Assembly (NCBI GenBank): GCA_038253945.1
Contig: JBBSGR010000008.1
Coordinates: forward strand, 54,336-118,335
DNA: 64,000 bases
Direction: 5' to 3'
Source: JBBRYW01 sp038253945
Lineage (GTDB): Bacteria; Actinomycetota; Thermoleophilia; Gaiellales; Gaiellaceae
The notes beneath the pieces are model-generated. The model had not been told where the DNA came from. It did not search any database and saw only the letters and a program-made list of their open reading frames with translations. Positions 25,793 to 33,273 of this stretch are shown here, piece after piece (within the stretch, counting starts at the first letter, position 1; each line of letters starts with the position of its first letter). The translations under genes and the position numbers were made by a program.

Positions 25793-26648
25793 CGACGTCG
25801 CCGGGGCGGCGACGGTCGCCGTCGCCGCCAGGCCCCGGCTCGCGAGCCCGTGGGGGCGCCTGCCCGCCTGGTCGCGACGCGTTCTCCTACTCGCGCTGCT
25901 GATCGGAGCCTGGCAGGCATACGTCAGCGTGCGCCACCCGAACGCGCTCTCGTTCGCGAGCCCCTGGGACACGTCGAAGACGTTCTGGCACGACCTGAAG
26001 GACGGAACGCTTGCGACGGCGACCTGGACGACGCTGAAGATCCTCGTCGAGGGACTCGCCATCGGAGCCGGCATCGGCCTCATGTTGACGGCGTTCGCGA
26101 CCTTCTCGAAGTTCGGAGACGATCTCCTCTCGCTCTTGACCGCGATCCTCAACCCGCTTCCTGGGGTTGCCGTGCTGCCGCTTGCGATCCTCTGGTTCGG
26201 GATCACGACGAAGGCTCTACTGTTCGTGATCGCCAACTCCGTCATCTGGCCGATCGCCATCAACCTCAGCACCGGCTTCAAGACGGTGAACCCGACGATC
26301 ATCGCGGTTGCCCGGAACATGGGCATCTCCGGCCTGCGCCTCGTTACCGACGTGCTGGCGCCGGCGGCGCTTCCGCACGCGCTCTCGGGCTTCCGCACGG
26401 CCTGGGCGTTCGGCTGGCGGACGATCGTGGCCTCCGAGCTCATCTTCGGCGTGGCCGGCGGTAAAGGGGGGCTCGGGAACTACATCAACAACGCCCGCTT
26501 CTATCTCGACACACGCGCCGTCTTTGCCGGACTCGTGATGATCGCGCTGATCGGGGTCGCGCTCGATCTCGTCTTCGTCTGGGTGGAGCGATCGACCGTC
26601 GTTCGCTGGGGCATGAAGCGCGCGGACGAGACCGGCGGTGTCTCATGA
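25776..26648 (+). CDS. NitT/TauT-type ABC importer permease
   Basis: A 290-residue membrane protein with about six segments. The binding-protein-dependent transport motif region is NPLPGVAVLPLAILWFGI and ARNMGISGLRLVTDVLAPAA, and ELIFGVAGGKGGLG follows. The ATG 25776 was chosen because it follows GAGGAGG-type sequence within the ATPase end; the longer frame upstream is antisense-like Arg/Ser sequence. It pairs with the preceding ATPase. Confidence 0.92.
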   Translation: MRSSSSDVAGAATVAVAARPRLASPWGRLPAWSRRVLLLALLIGAWQAYVSVRHPNALSFASPWDTSKTFWHDLKDGTLATATWTTLKILVEGLAIGAGIGLMLTAFATFSKFGDDLLSLLTAILNPLPGVAVLPLAILWFGITTKALLFVIANSVIWPIAINLSTGFKTVNPTIIAVARNMGISGLRLVTDVLAPAALPHALSGFRTAWAFGWRTIVASELIFGVAGGKGGLGNYINNARFYLDTRAVFAGLVMIALIGVALDLVFVWVERSTVVRWGMKRADETGGVS

Positions 26649-26682
26649 CCCGTGCCCGAACTGCTCATCAAGGAGGAATACG

Positions 26683-27687
26683 ATGCCTGGACTGAAGACC
26701 CGACGAGCCTGGCGGTGGTCGCTCGCGCCGTTGCTCGTAGCCTCCGTCGCCGTCGCGGCCTTCGTCGGCGGCGCGGCGGGCGGAGCTCGCGACGAGGGAC
26801 CGCCGGACCACCTCACCATCGCCTACCAACCCGGGGTCGGCTACGCGCCGCTGATCATCATCAAGCAACAGCGCACGATCGAGAAGCAGTTCCCCGGCAC
26901 GAAAATCGACTGGAAGGTGCTCGCCTCGGGAGCGGCGATTACGAACGGCGTGATCGCCGGTGACATCGACCTCGGCGCCACCGGCGTCGGGCCGCTGCTC
27001 GTCGGGTGGGCCAGGGGCGTGGGTTGGAAGTTCCTGACGACGCTCGAGGACGGCGACCTGTGGCTGATGGCCAAGGACCCGAAGATCAAGACGCTTGCGG
27101 ACCTCAAGGGTAAGCGGATCGCGCTGCCCGCACCGACGTCGATCCAGGCGGTGATCCTCCAGAAGGCCGCGAAGGAGAAGCTGGGCGACGCGCACGCGCT
27201 CGACTCGACTTTCGTCTCGCTCGACCATCCGGACGGCGTCGCCGCTCTGCTGAACGGGCAGATCCAGGCGCACATGACCTCGCCGCCGTTCCAGTTCATC
27301 GAGAAGGAGAAAGGAGCGCACGTCGTCGCGCACAGCTCGACCTTCTTCGGCAAGCACACCTTCCTCGGCGTCGTGATGACACAGAAGTTCTACGACGCCC
27401 ACACGACCTTCGCGAAGAAGCTGTACGCCGATATTCAGGTGGCCGAGCGACTGCTGATCAAAAAGCCCGGCCGGGCTGCCTCGATCCTGTCCGTCGACTC
27501 GAACGGCAAGACGACGCCGTACGGCTTCCGCCGCTACGTCACGAACAAGTCCCTGACGTGGAGCACCAAGCCGCACGGGCTGATGAAGTTCGCCCGCTTC
27601 ATGTACGAGATCGGCTCGATCAAGAAGCTGCCGGGCTCGTGGAAGGACCTGACGTTCCCGACGCTGTACAACTCGAAGGGAAGCTGA
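26683..27687 (+). CDS. NitT/TauT-type ABC importer substrate-binding protein
   Basis: A 334-residue exported protein of the NMT1/THI5-like (SsuA/TauA) fold. A twin-basic start with a hydrophobic segment (about residues 12-33) is followed by LTIAYQPGVGYAPLIII; GDIDLGATGVGPLLVGWARG and LKGKRIALPAPTSIQAVI are typical ligand-site blocks. A strong Shine-Dalgarno AAGGAGGA (26670-26677) precedes ATG 26683. Next to the molybdenum hydroxylase genes, its ligand may be the hydroxylase substrate (inference). Confidence 0.93.
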   Translation: MPGLKTRRAWRWSLAPLLVASVAVAAFVGGAAGGARDEGPPDHLTIAYQPGVGYAPLIIIKQQRTIEKQFPGTKIDWKVLASGAAITNGVIAGDIDLGATGVGPLLVGWARGVGWKFLTTLEDGDLWLMAKDPKIKTLADLKGKRIALPAPTSIQAVILQKAAKEKLGDAHALDSTFVSLDHPDGVAALLNGQIQAHMTSPPFQFIEKEKGAHVVAHSSTFFGKHTFLGVVMTQKFYDAHTTFAKKLYADIQVAERLLIKKPGRAASILSVDSNGKTTPYGFRRYVTNKSLTWSTKPHGLMKFARFMYEIGSIKKLPGSWKDLTFPTLYNSKGS

Positions 27688-27741
27688 CCGGCAGGGCCGG
27701 TGCCGGCGGCCGCAGGGATCCGCAAACCCCCGCCGCCGCTC

Positions 27742-28809
27742 TCAGGGGCTCGGACGCAACACGTCCGGCCAGGTCGGCGGCGGGCGCTCGTCGATCCCCG
27801 AGAGCGGGCTGTAGAAGTCGGGCGGGAGGAGCCCGAAGTCGAGCAGCGCCGGCCGGAGCAGGCGACGCATCTCGGCCGAGTGCCACCAGGAGCCGACGAA
27901 GCCCTCGAGCGGCGCCCGCGGATTGAGCCGCAGCACGGCTCGGAGGAGCCGCTCGGACTGGCGCTTCTGGTCGACGACGACGCGGTCCGACCTGCTCCAC
28001 CAGAGCTCGAGCGGAACGCCCGAGTGAGCGATCCGCCAGGCGTACTCGATCGGGCTCCTGATCAGGTATGCGCGCTTGCGCCGCCTCGGCGACCCTCCGA
28101 TCTCGAAGCGCGCGAGCGTCTGCATGCCCTGTCCGATCGGATTCTTCCACACCCGCCGGCAGCGGCTGTTGCAGCCAAGGCGCGAGAAGTCCCAATAGCG
28201 CCGGGTCATATCCGTCACCGAGTCGAACGCGGCCGCCCCCGCGAGTAGGCGGGGATAGCGGGCGAGGAGAAGCAGGGTCTCCTGGCCCCCCATGCTCGTG
28301 CCGAAGGCATAGATGCGCGAGCGGTCGATCCGCAGCCACGGCAGCGTGCGAGTCACGATGCTCGGCATACGCGCCAGGTCTGCGATCTGGCCGGTGTAGC
28401 CCCAGGACAGAAGCGTGAGCTCCCGACCCTGGCCCTGCGGGTTGACCACGGCGAACGATCCGAGCGCCGGCAGGTTACTCCACAGGCGCGCGTTCGTCCG
28501 GGCGCGGACGCCCCGGCCGTGAGGTGAGATCACGAGCGGCAGAGCAGGGTGGTCGTGCGGGCCGTACCAGCTCGGCAGCAGGACGTACGCGTTTCGCCGA
28601 AACCCGCCGGACGATCGGTAGTGAATGTGCCACACCCGTACGCCCGACCGCCCGGCAGCGTGGGCGATTGGAGCCGCCGTCGCCGCGCCGACGATCACAG
28701 CAGCCACCAGCGCCAGGCGGGCCCGGACGCGTAGCGTGGACGGGGCGCTGAACAATCTCACCAGGCTTTCCGGTTTGGGATTCGATTCCGTGCGGCGAGC
28801 GGGCGTCAC
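27742..28809 (-). CDS. Secreted alpha/beta-hydrolase (esterase-like)
   Basis: A 355-residue protein with an N-terminal hydrophobic segment (about residues 30-52, ending PIAHAAG) and an alpha/beta-hydrolase fold. The nucleophile elbow is FGTSMGGQE, preceded by LVISPHGRG, an oxyanion-hole-like block; the acid and base may lie in SRSDRVV and SWWHSAEM. Similar in outline to feruloyl-esterase or PHB-depolymerase-like secreted esterases; exact class open. GTG 28809 overlaps the stop of the upstream secreted-protein gene, so the two are co-expressed and probably co-exported. Confidence 0.8.
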   Translation of the reverse strand: MTPARRTESNPKPESLVRLFSAPSTLRVRARLALVAAVIVGAATAAPIAHAAGRSGVRVWHIHYRSSGGFRRNAYVLLPSWYGPHDHPALPLVISPHGRGVRARTNARLWSNLPALGSFAVVNPQGQGRELTLLSWGYTGQIADLARMPSIVTRTLPWLRIDRSRIYAFGTSMGGQETLLLLARYPRLLAGAAAFDSVTDMTRRYWDFSRLGCNSRCRRVWKNPIGQGMQTLARFEIGGSPRRRKRAYLIRSPIEYAWRIAHSGVPLELWWSRSDRVVVDQKRQSERLLRAVLRLNPRAPLEGFVGSWWHSAEMRRLLRPALLDFGLLPPDFYSPLSGIDERPPPTWPDVLRPSP

Positions 28810-29408
28810 TGCACGCTATAGCAGGCGGTCCACGCCTGCGGGTCCACGCCCCCGTTCTGGACCTGCCAGTAGTCGATGTTGGCTCCCACCGACTGCGACC
28901 CGCCACCGCCGGGGGAGGCGCCGTGCGCCACGATGGTCCCGCTCGACTTCTTGATATACGACGAGGACGACTCGTTGGACGAGCTTCCGGTCCAGCTCCA
29001 GAAGTTCGCGTACTCGCCGGATGTCTGCGCATAGTTGTCGTGGCTGATGTAGCCGGTCGCTGGCACGCGCTGGCAGTCGTTCGCGTCCGGTGTTGCCGAG
29101 GTCGGAACTGGAGGCGGCGTCGTCCAGACTTTGTCGCCCGGCTGGTACGGAGGGGGCGGCGCCGGAAAGTTGGACGGCGCCAGAAACAGTCCGGGGATCT
29201 CGACACCTGTTGCCGGTGGCGGCGTCGTCCAGACGAGGTCCCCCGGTTGGTAGGGGGCAGGCGCCGGTGGGAAACTCCCTCCTACTATGCCGCCGGTGGC
29301 GGTCAGCGAGCCGGGAGCTGGGAAACCTCCGGCGATGCCGGCCGCGGTCAGCAGACCGGCGCCGAGCGCCGCAGCGCCGATCGCTGCGGCAAGACTCTTG
29401 AGTTGCAT
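28806..29408 (-). CDS. Secreted protein with two YQPGD/VWTTPPP repeats, unknown function
   Basis: A 200-residue protein with a signal peptide (basic start then Ala/Gly-rich hydrophobic region to about residue 27). Two repeats follow, PYQPGDLVWTTPPPATG and PYQPGDKVWTTPPPVPTS, each after a Phe-Pro-rich stretch; then a Ser/Gly-rich C-terminal domain with one Cys pair (NDCQR, TACYS) that could form a disulfide. No known family is recognised. It is translationally coupled (GTGA) to the alpha/beta-hydrolase downstream. Confidence 0.75.
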   Translation of the reverse strand: MQLKSLAAAIGAAALGAGLLTAAGIAGGFPAPGSLTATGGIVGGSFPPAPAPYQPGDLVWTTPPPATGVEIPGLFLAPSNFPAPPPPYQPGDKVWTTPPPVPTSATPDANDCQRVPATGYISHDNYAQTSGEYANFWSWTGSSSNESSSSYIKKSSGTIVAHGASPGGGGSQSVGANIDYWQVQNGGVDPQAWTACYSVQ

Positions 29409-29480
29409 GTCTCCTCCTCGCTTCGAGTGCGTTCACCGTTTCTCGTGCGAGCGGCCAAAAGGTCACATTTTTCCGTGCGC

Positions 29481-30701
29481 TTACCGCGGCATGGGCCGAA
29501 GGCGGCGAGCCGCAGCGAGAAGCAAGGCCTCGGTGGATGCCCGAAGCGTTACGTACGTCGAGCCGACGCGGAGCTGCCCGATCGTCTCCCTCCCCAGCGA
29601 GACGACGTCGACGAGATCCCCGGCCGGTATGGGATTGCCGTCGAACGTCTCTCTTCCGCCCGAGAAGCTGTAGGCGAGCTCGGGGCGCCGCGCCTCCGCG
29701 ACCTCGACGTACGGCTCGTGACTCTGGGGCGGCGCGTAGAGCAGCCGAACTCCCTGCGAGGTCTGGCTGCGACGGCCTGAGCCGGCCGGATACGCGGTTC
29801 TGAGCGTGTCGAGCTTGACGGAGACGAGCCGCAGCGCTCGAAACCCCCGGCCAGCCCAGAGCGTGCTTGCGCCCTCCAGCGCGGCCGCCGGGGCCGTCGC
29901 GAGCGGTCTCGTGTCAGCGATTCCGCCCAGCGAGGGAGCTGCCGGGCGCGGCTCGGGCAAGCTGAGGTCAGCTCTCGCAAGCGGAACCAGCCTGATGTCG
30001 CCGACCCTCCACCCTACGCCGCGTCCGGTGGCGTCGAGCGACCGGACGACCACCGGTCGGAAGGTCGAGCGATTCACCCCGACGCGCTCGCGAGAGCCGC
30101 CCGCCGTGCGGAATTCGAGCCACTCGACTCGCACGCCTCGCACCATGCCGCCGCCGATCGAGCGTGCGCGGCCTGACGAGAGAGCTTCGCGATAGCCCCT
30201 CACGAAGGCTTCGAGCGCCGGATGGACAGCCGCCGAAGGAGCCACGACCATAGCTCCGCCAGAGTTGACGAGCCGATCCTCGGTTAGTGCGCCGCCGCGG
30301 CGTACGAGCGCGTGCTCGATCCCCCGCTCCGCGTCGAGCCAGTACTCGCGCTCGGTCGTTTGCGCCCGGTGGGCGCCGGAGACGAGGTTGACGAGCGAGT
30401 CGCCCGGCTGTGCCGCAACCAGCACGACGTGGAGGACGGACCCGGTCCCGATCGCCGCGGCGGCGCGCTCGGTGAACGACGGGCCGCTGCCCCGCGGCGC
30501 GAGCATCGCGACGAGTAGGCCGCAGGTAGCCAAGGCGCCCCCGAGGAGCGCACTCCTCCTCCTCCTCCTCCCCGCTCGCAGCCCCGGCCGGCGTCGCTGG
30601 GTCGCCGCGAATGCGTCCGCGAGAGCCAGCAGCCGAGGGTCGTGAGCGAGCAGCTCGAGCTCCTCCGGATCGGTCAACGCCGTCGTGACGGGCGAGCTCA
30701 C
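29481..30701 (-). CDS. Membrane-anchored anti-sigma-like protein
   Basis: A 406-residue protein. A short cytoplasmic N-terminus (LTDPEELELLAHDPRLLALA) and a basic stretch precede one hydrophobic segment (about residues 48-64, SALLGGALATCGLLVAMLAP); the remaining 340 residues would be outside. No zinc-anti-sigma HxxxCxxC motif is seen, so assignment as the anti-sigma factor rests on position: GTG 30701 overlaps the stop of the ECF sigma gene (GTGA). The large outer domain could sense an envelope or external signal. Confidence 0.72.
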   Translation of the reverse strand: MSSPVTTALTDPEELELLAHDPRLLALADAFAATQRRRPGLRAGRRRRRSALLGGALATCGLLVAMLAPRGSGPSFTERAAAAIGTGSVLHVVLVAAQPGDSLVNLVSGAHRAQTTEREYWLDAERGIEHALVRRGGALTEDRLVNSGGAMVVAPSAAVHPALEAFVRGYREALSSGRARSIGGGMVRGVRVEWLEFRTAGGSRERVGVNRSTFRPVVVRSLDATGRGVGWRVGDIRLVPLARADLSLPEPRPAAPSLGGIADTRPLATAPAAALEGASTLWAGRGFRALRLVSVKLDTLRTAYPAGSGRRSQTSQGVRLLYAPPQSHEPYVEVAEARRPELAYSFSGGRETFDGNPIPAGDLVDVVSLGRETIGQLRVGSTYVTLRASTEALLLAAARRLRPMPR

Positions 30702-31186
30702 GGCTCGATGCCCTCCCGCTCGAGCTCGACCCGGAGCGCGTCGAGCGCGCGGACGTAGCGCATCTTCAGCGCCGGAACACCGACTCCAAGCTCCGCCGCG
30801 AGCTCCCGGTACGGCCGCCCCTGGATCAGGCGCGCCGCGAGCAGTCCTCGCTGGCCGACGGGAAGCCGGCGCGCCGCCCGACGGAGCGCCTCGGCGACAG
30901 CAGGCCCGTACTCGTTCGGTTGCGACACCGCGCTCGCCTCGACGAGCGGGACGATGCGTAAGCGTGCGCTCTGCCTTCTCGTATCGACCAAGCGGCGCCG
31001 GGCGACGGTGTAGAGCAGAGCGAGAACCGGAGTTGGGCCAGGCTGGAATGTCTCGAGTGCCCGGATAAGGTCGGCGAAGACTTCCTGCGTCAGATCCTCC
31101 GCGCACTCATCCGTTCGAACGCGGCGGCGCAGGTACGCGAAGACTTCGCCGGAATGGCGTCGGTAAGCGTCGCCGGGTTCGTTCAC
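30698..31186 (-). CDS. ECF-type RNA polymerase sigma factor
   Basis: A 162-residue sigma-70-family protein. Region 2 has DAYRRHSGEVFAYLRRRV and CAEDLTQEVFADLIRAL; region 4 has LPVGQRGLLAARLIQGRPY and ELAAELGVGVPALKMRYVRA. The start is GTG 31186, preceded by AAAGGG; an upstream in-frame start would add a non-native Arg-rich segment. The gene is coupled to the membrane-anchored partner. A possible stress-response unit. Confidence 0.9.
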   Translation of the reverse strand: MNEPGDAYRRHSGEVFAYLRRRVRTDECAEDLTQEVFADLIRALETFQPGPTPVLALLYTVARRRLVDTRRQSARLRIVPLVEASAVSQPNEYGPAVAEALRRAARRLPVGQRGLLAARLIQGRPYRELAAELGVGVPALKMRYVRALDALRVELEREGIEP

Positions 31187-31223
31187 CAACCCTTTCTCGT
31201 GGCTGGGCGAGAAAAGTAACGCG

Positions 31224-31520
31224 TCAGGCCGGCGACAGCGCCAGGGCGACCTTGCGCGCCCTGAAATCCTCGAGGATTGTCTCCGTGGCTGTCGCGCCGA
31301 CGCCGGGGACCTCAAGATTCATCACGTCGAGCAGCTTATCGAGCGTGCTCACGCCGCCGACCCGCCCTCACCTACACGTGCGGCGAGACGAGCGGCGAAT
31401 CAGCGGCAGATCTTCAATCGTCGCGCCCGTCGGCGCGACGGTGGACGTCTTCATGAACTCGGCGCCAGCCTGCTCGTTGACGCGACACGCACAGACCCTC
31501 TGGGTGTCGCTCCGCTGTCG
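31224..31520 (-). pseudogene. deoC: Truncated, frameshifted deoC remnant
   Basis: On the minus strand the sequence encodes CRVNEQAGAEFMKTST and VAPTGATIEDL, then after a frameshift near 31370 GGVSTLDKLLDVMNLE and GATATETILEDFRARK, ending TGA at 31224. These match residues of about 145-235 of the intact DeoC at 2937-3659 at many positions but with clear divergence. The 5' part is missing; sequence resembling DeoC stops near 31520, roughly 115 bp before the IS110-type element. A second deoC copy was thus broken, probably in the same events that brought in the insertion sequences. Confidence 0.85.
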
Positions 31521-31635
31521 GTAGAGCCGTTTCCGACCTTCAACTGCTAGACAGGATGGAGCCGTAGCCCGCGAGGCTGCGGCGTCCGGTTGGCCGGGGA
31601 CGGCCCGGTAGAGCCACATACGGAGGTCACCGACC

Positions 31636-32285
31636 ATGAGCGAATCTATGACGGTAGCTGTGGGCTGGATGTGCACGCGCGCTCGATTCGGCTGGCGGCG
31701 GTGCGCGCCGACGAGCTGCTCGCAGAGCGGACACTGCCCTACGACGAGGAGGCGGTGGAGCGGCGCTGCGCCACTGGCCAGCGGTGCGCTGCTGCTATGA
31801 GGCGGGCCCGACGGGGTTCGGTCTGCAGCGGTATCTCGTGGAGCGCGGCGTCGACTGCGAGGTAGTCGCCCCGGGGCGCCCGGCGCAAGTGGCTGTCGGA
31901 GCAGCGCTTCCAGTTCTCGGCGCAGCAGCAGGCCTTCGACCCCTACCTGCATACGCTCGATCTGGTCGCGCGGCGGATCGAGGCGCTCGAGTCGGCGATT
32001 CGCGAGACGGCCGCCCAGGAGCCGTGGCGGGCGCTGGTCGCCCGGCTGCGCGACCTGCGCGGCATTGGGTTTGACCCGGTTTCGTTGACACCGACACGCT
32101 GACCGCGCTCGCGCTGGTGGCCGAGATCGGCGACTTCGGCCGCTTCCAGAGCGCCGAGCTGCTGATGGCCTTCGTGGGACTTGTCCCTGCGAGCGTTCCT
32201 CCGGAGAGCAGCGCCGGCAGGGCTCGATCAGTCGGAAACGCGCACGTGCGCCGGCTCTTGGTCGAGTCGGCCTGGCACGCGCGCC
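31636..32285 (+). pseudogene. IS110-family transposase, frameshifted and truncated
   Basis: Pieces of one IS110 transposase lie in successive frames: MSESMTVAV, then GLDVHARSIRLAAVRADELL (DEDD domain start), CCYEAGPTGFGLQRYLVERG, then RKWLSEQRFQFSAQQQAFDP, and the C-terminal Transposase_20 part ALALVAEIGDFGRFQSAELL, AFVGLVPAS and GNAHVRRLLVESAWHAR. At least three frame changes and a short insertion before DTLTAL make it inactive. The 3' end is replaced at about 32282 by IS1380-type sequence. Confidence 0.88.
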
Positions 32286-32931
32286 GACTCGGCCTTCTGG
32301 AACAAGAAGGTGATCGCCTACCTGGCCGGGCGCGGCTGCCGCTACTCGATCGGCGTGACCATGCACAAGCTCGTGCTCGATCAGATCGCCCGCATCCCCG
32401 AGCAGGCCTGGCAGGCGGTCCCCGACTACCCCGAAACGGGGATCTGTGAGCTCGCCGAGACGACGCTTGCAGGGCCAGCGACTGATCGTCCGCCGCGTCC
32501 ACCTGCACGCCCAGGAGGCCCAGACCGAGCTCTTTACCTACTGGCGGCACTTCGCCTTCCTGACCAACCGAGCGGAGGAGCTGCACCTGGTCGACCGCGA
32601 GCATCGACAGCACGCCGAGGTCGAGCTCGCGATCCGCGACCTCAAAGACCAGGCGCTCGCGCACTTCCCCTCCGGCTCCTTCGCCGCCAACGCGGCCTGG
32701 AGCGTGATCGCCTGCCTGGCTCACAACCTCCAGCGCTGGACCGGCATGCTCGGCCTCGAGGACCCGACCCCATGCACAGCGCGGACGATCCGCCGCTGGC
32801 TGCTCGCGATCCCCGGGCGCCTCACCCGCACGGCGCGGCGATGGACGCTCCACCTGCCCGCCCGCTGGCCCTGGCAGCGAAGCTTCATCGAGGCGCTGAC
32901 AAAGACCCGGGCGCTCCCCGCCGTCGTCTGA
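32282..32931 (+). pseudogene. IS1380-family transposase remnant (C-terminal part)
   Basis: From the junction at about 32282 the frame reads ADSAFWNKKVIAYLAGRGC, YSIGVTMHKLVLDQIARIPE and DYPETGICELAETTL, then after a frameshift near 32460 QGQRLIVRRVHL, LTNRAEEL, HAEVELAIRDLKDQALAHF and ANAAWSVIACLAHNLQRW. These blocks are the C-terminal DDE domain of IS1380-type transposases, including the acidic residue in VELAIRDLK. The N-terminal half is missing. The C-terminus at 32931 appears natural. Confidence 0.85.
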
Positions 32932-33273
32932 GCGTCCGCACCGCACCCTCACGCCGCATCCGGCCGATCACCGGCACGACCGGCCTTCGCCCGAACCCAT
33001 GCGAAGCACCCCTCCCGGCTCCCCGGCACCTCATCCGGCATGCGTCAAGACCGAGCTCTTCCCCCACCTGCCCCCATCCGGCGGAAACATGCAACCCTCG
33101 GTCACCACGGCAGGAAAAACGGTGGATCGAGGCTTAGAGGCCTCCGAACGGTTCTGGCGCTAAGCCGGTGCGGGAACCGGCTCGTGGGCACTCCACGGGA
33201 AGGTGATCCAGTGGTCAGTGCGGCGCCAGACTGCGGGATCGGCGCGAAGCGCGCAAGGGTATAGTCGCGTGCC
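32932..33273. other. Non-coding stretch after the IS remnant
   Basis: No gene is supported here. The left part (to about 33140, ending near AAAAACGGTGGATCGAGGCT) is probably the right end of the IS1380-type element, although no matching terminal repeat or target duplication could be identified. The right part (33160-33273) is the upstream region of the secreted protein gene, with an in-frame TAG at 33262. Confidence 0.5.

Noticed and set aside
29140..29260. Tandem DNA repeat of mobile origin
   Set aside because: The repeat is in phase with the coding frame and encodes the YQPGD/VWTTPPP protein repeats, so it is an internal protein repeat.
31252..31524. Plus-strand ORF of 90 codons as a gene
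   Set aside because: It is the antisense of the deoC fragment; the same antisense pattern appears opposite the intact deoC.
31590..33140. Active insertion sequence or defence gene
   Set aside because: Both transposase parts carry frameshifts and truncations, and no cargo gene is seen.
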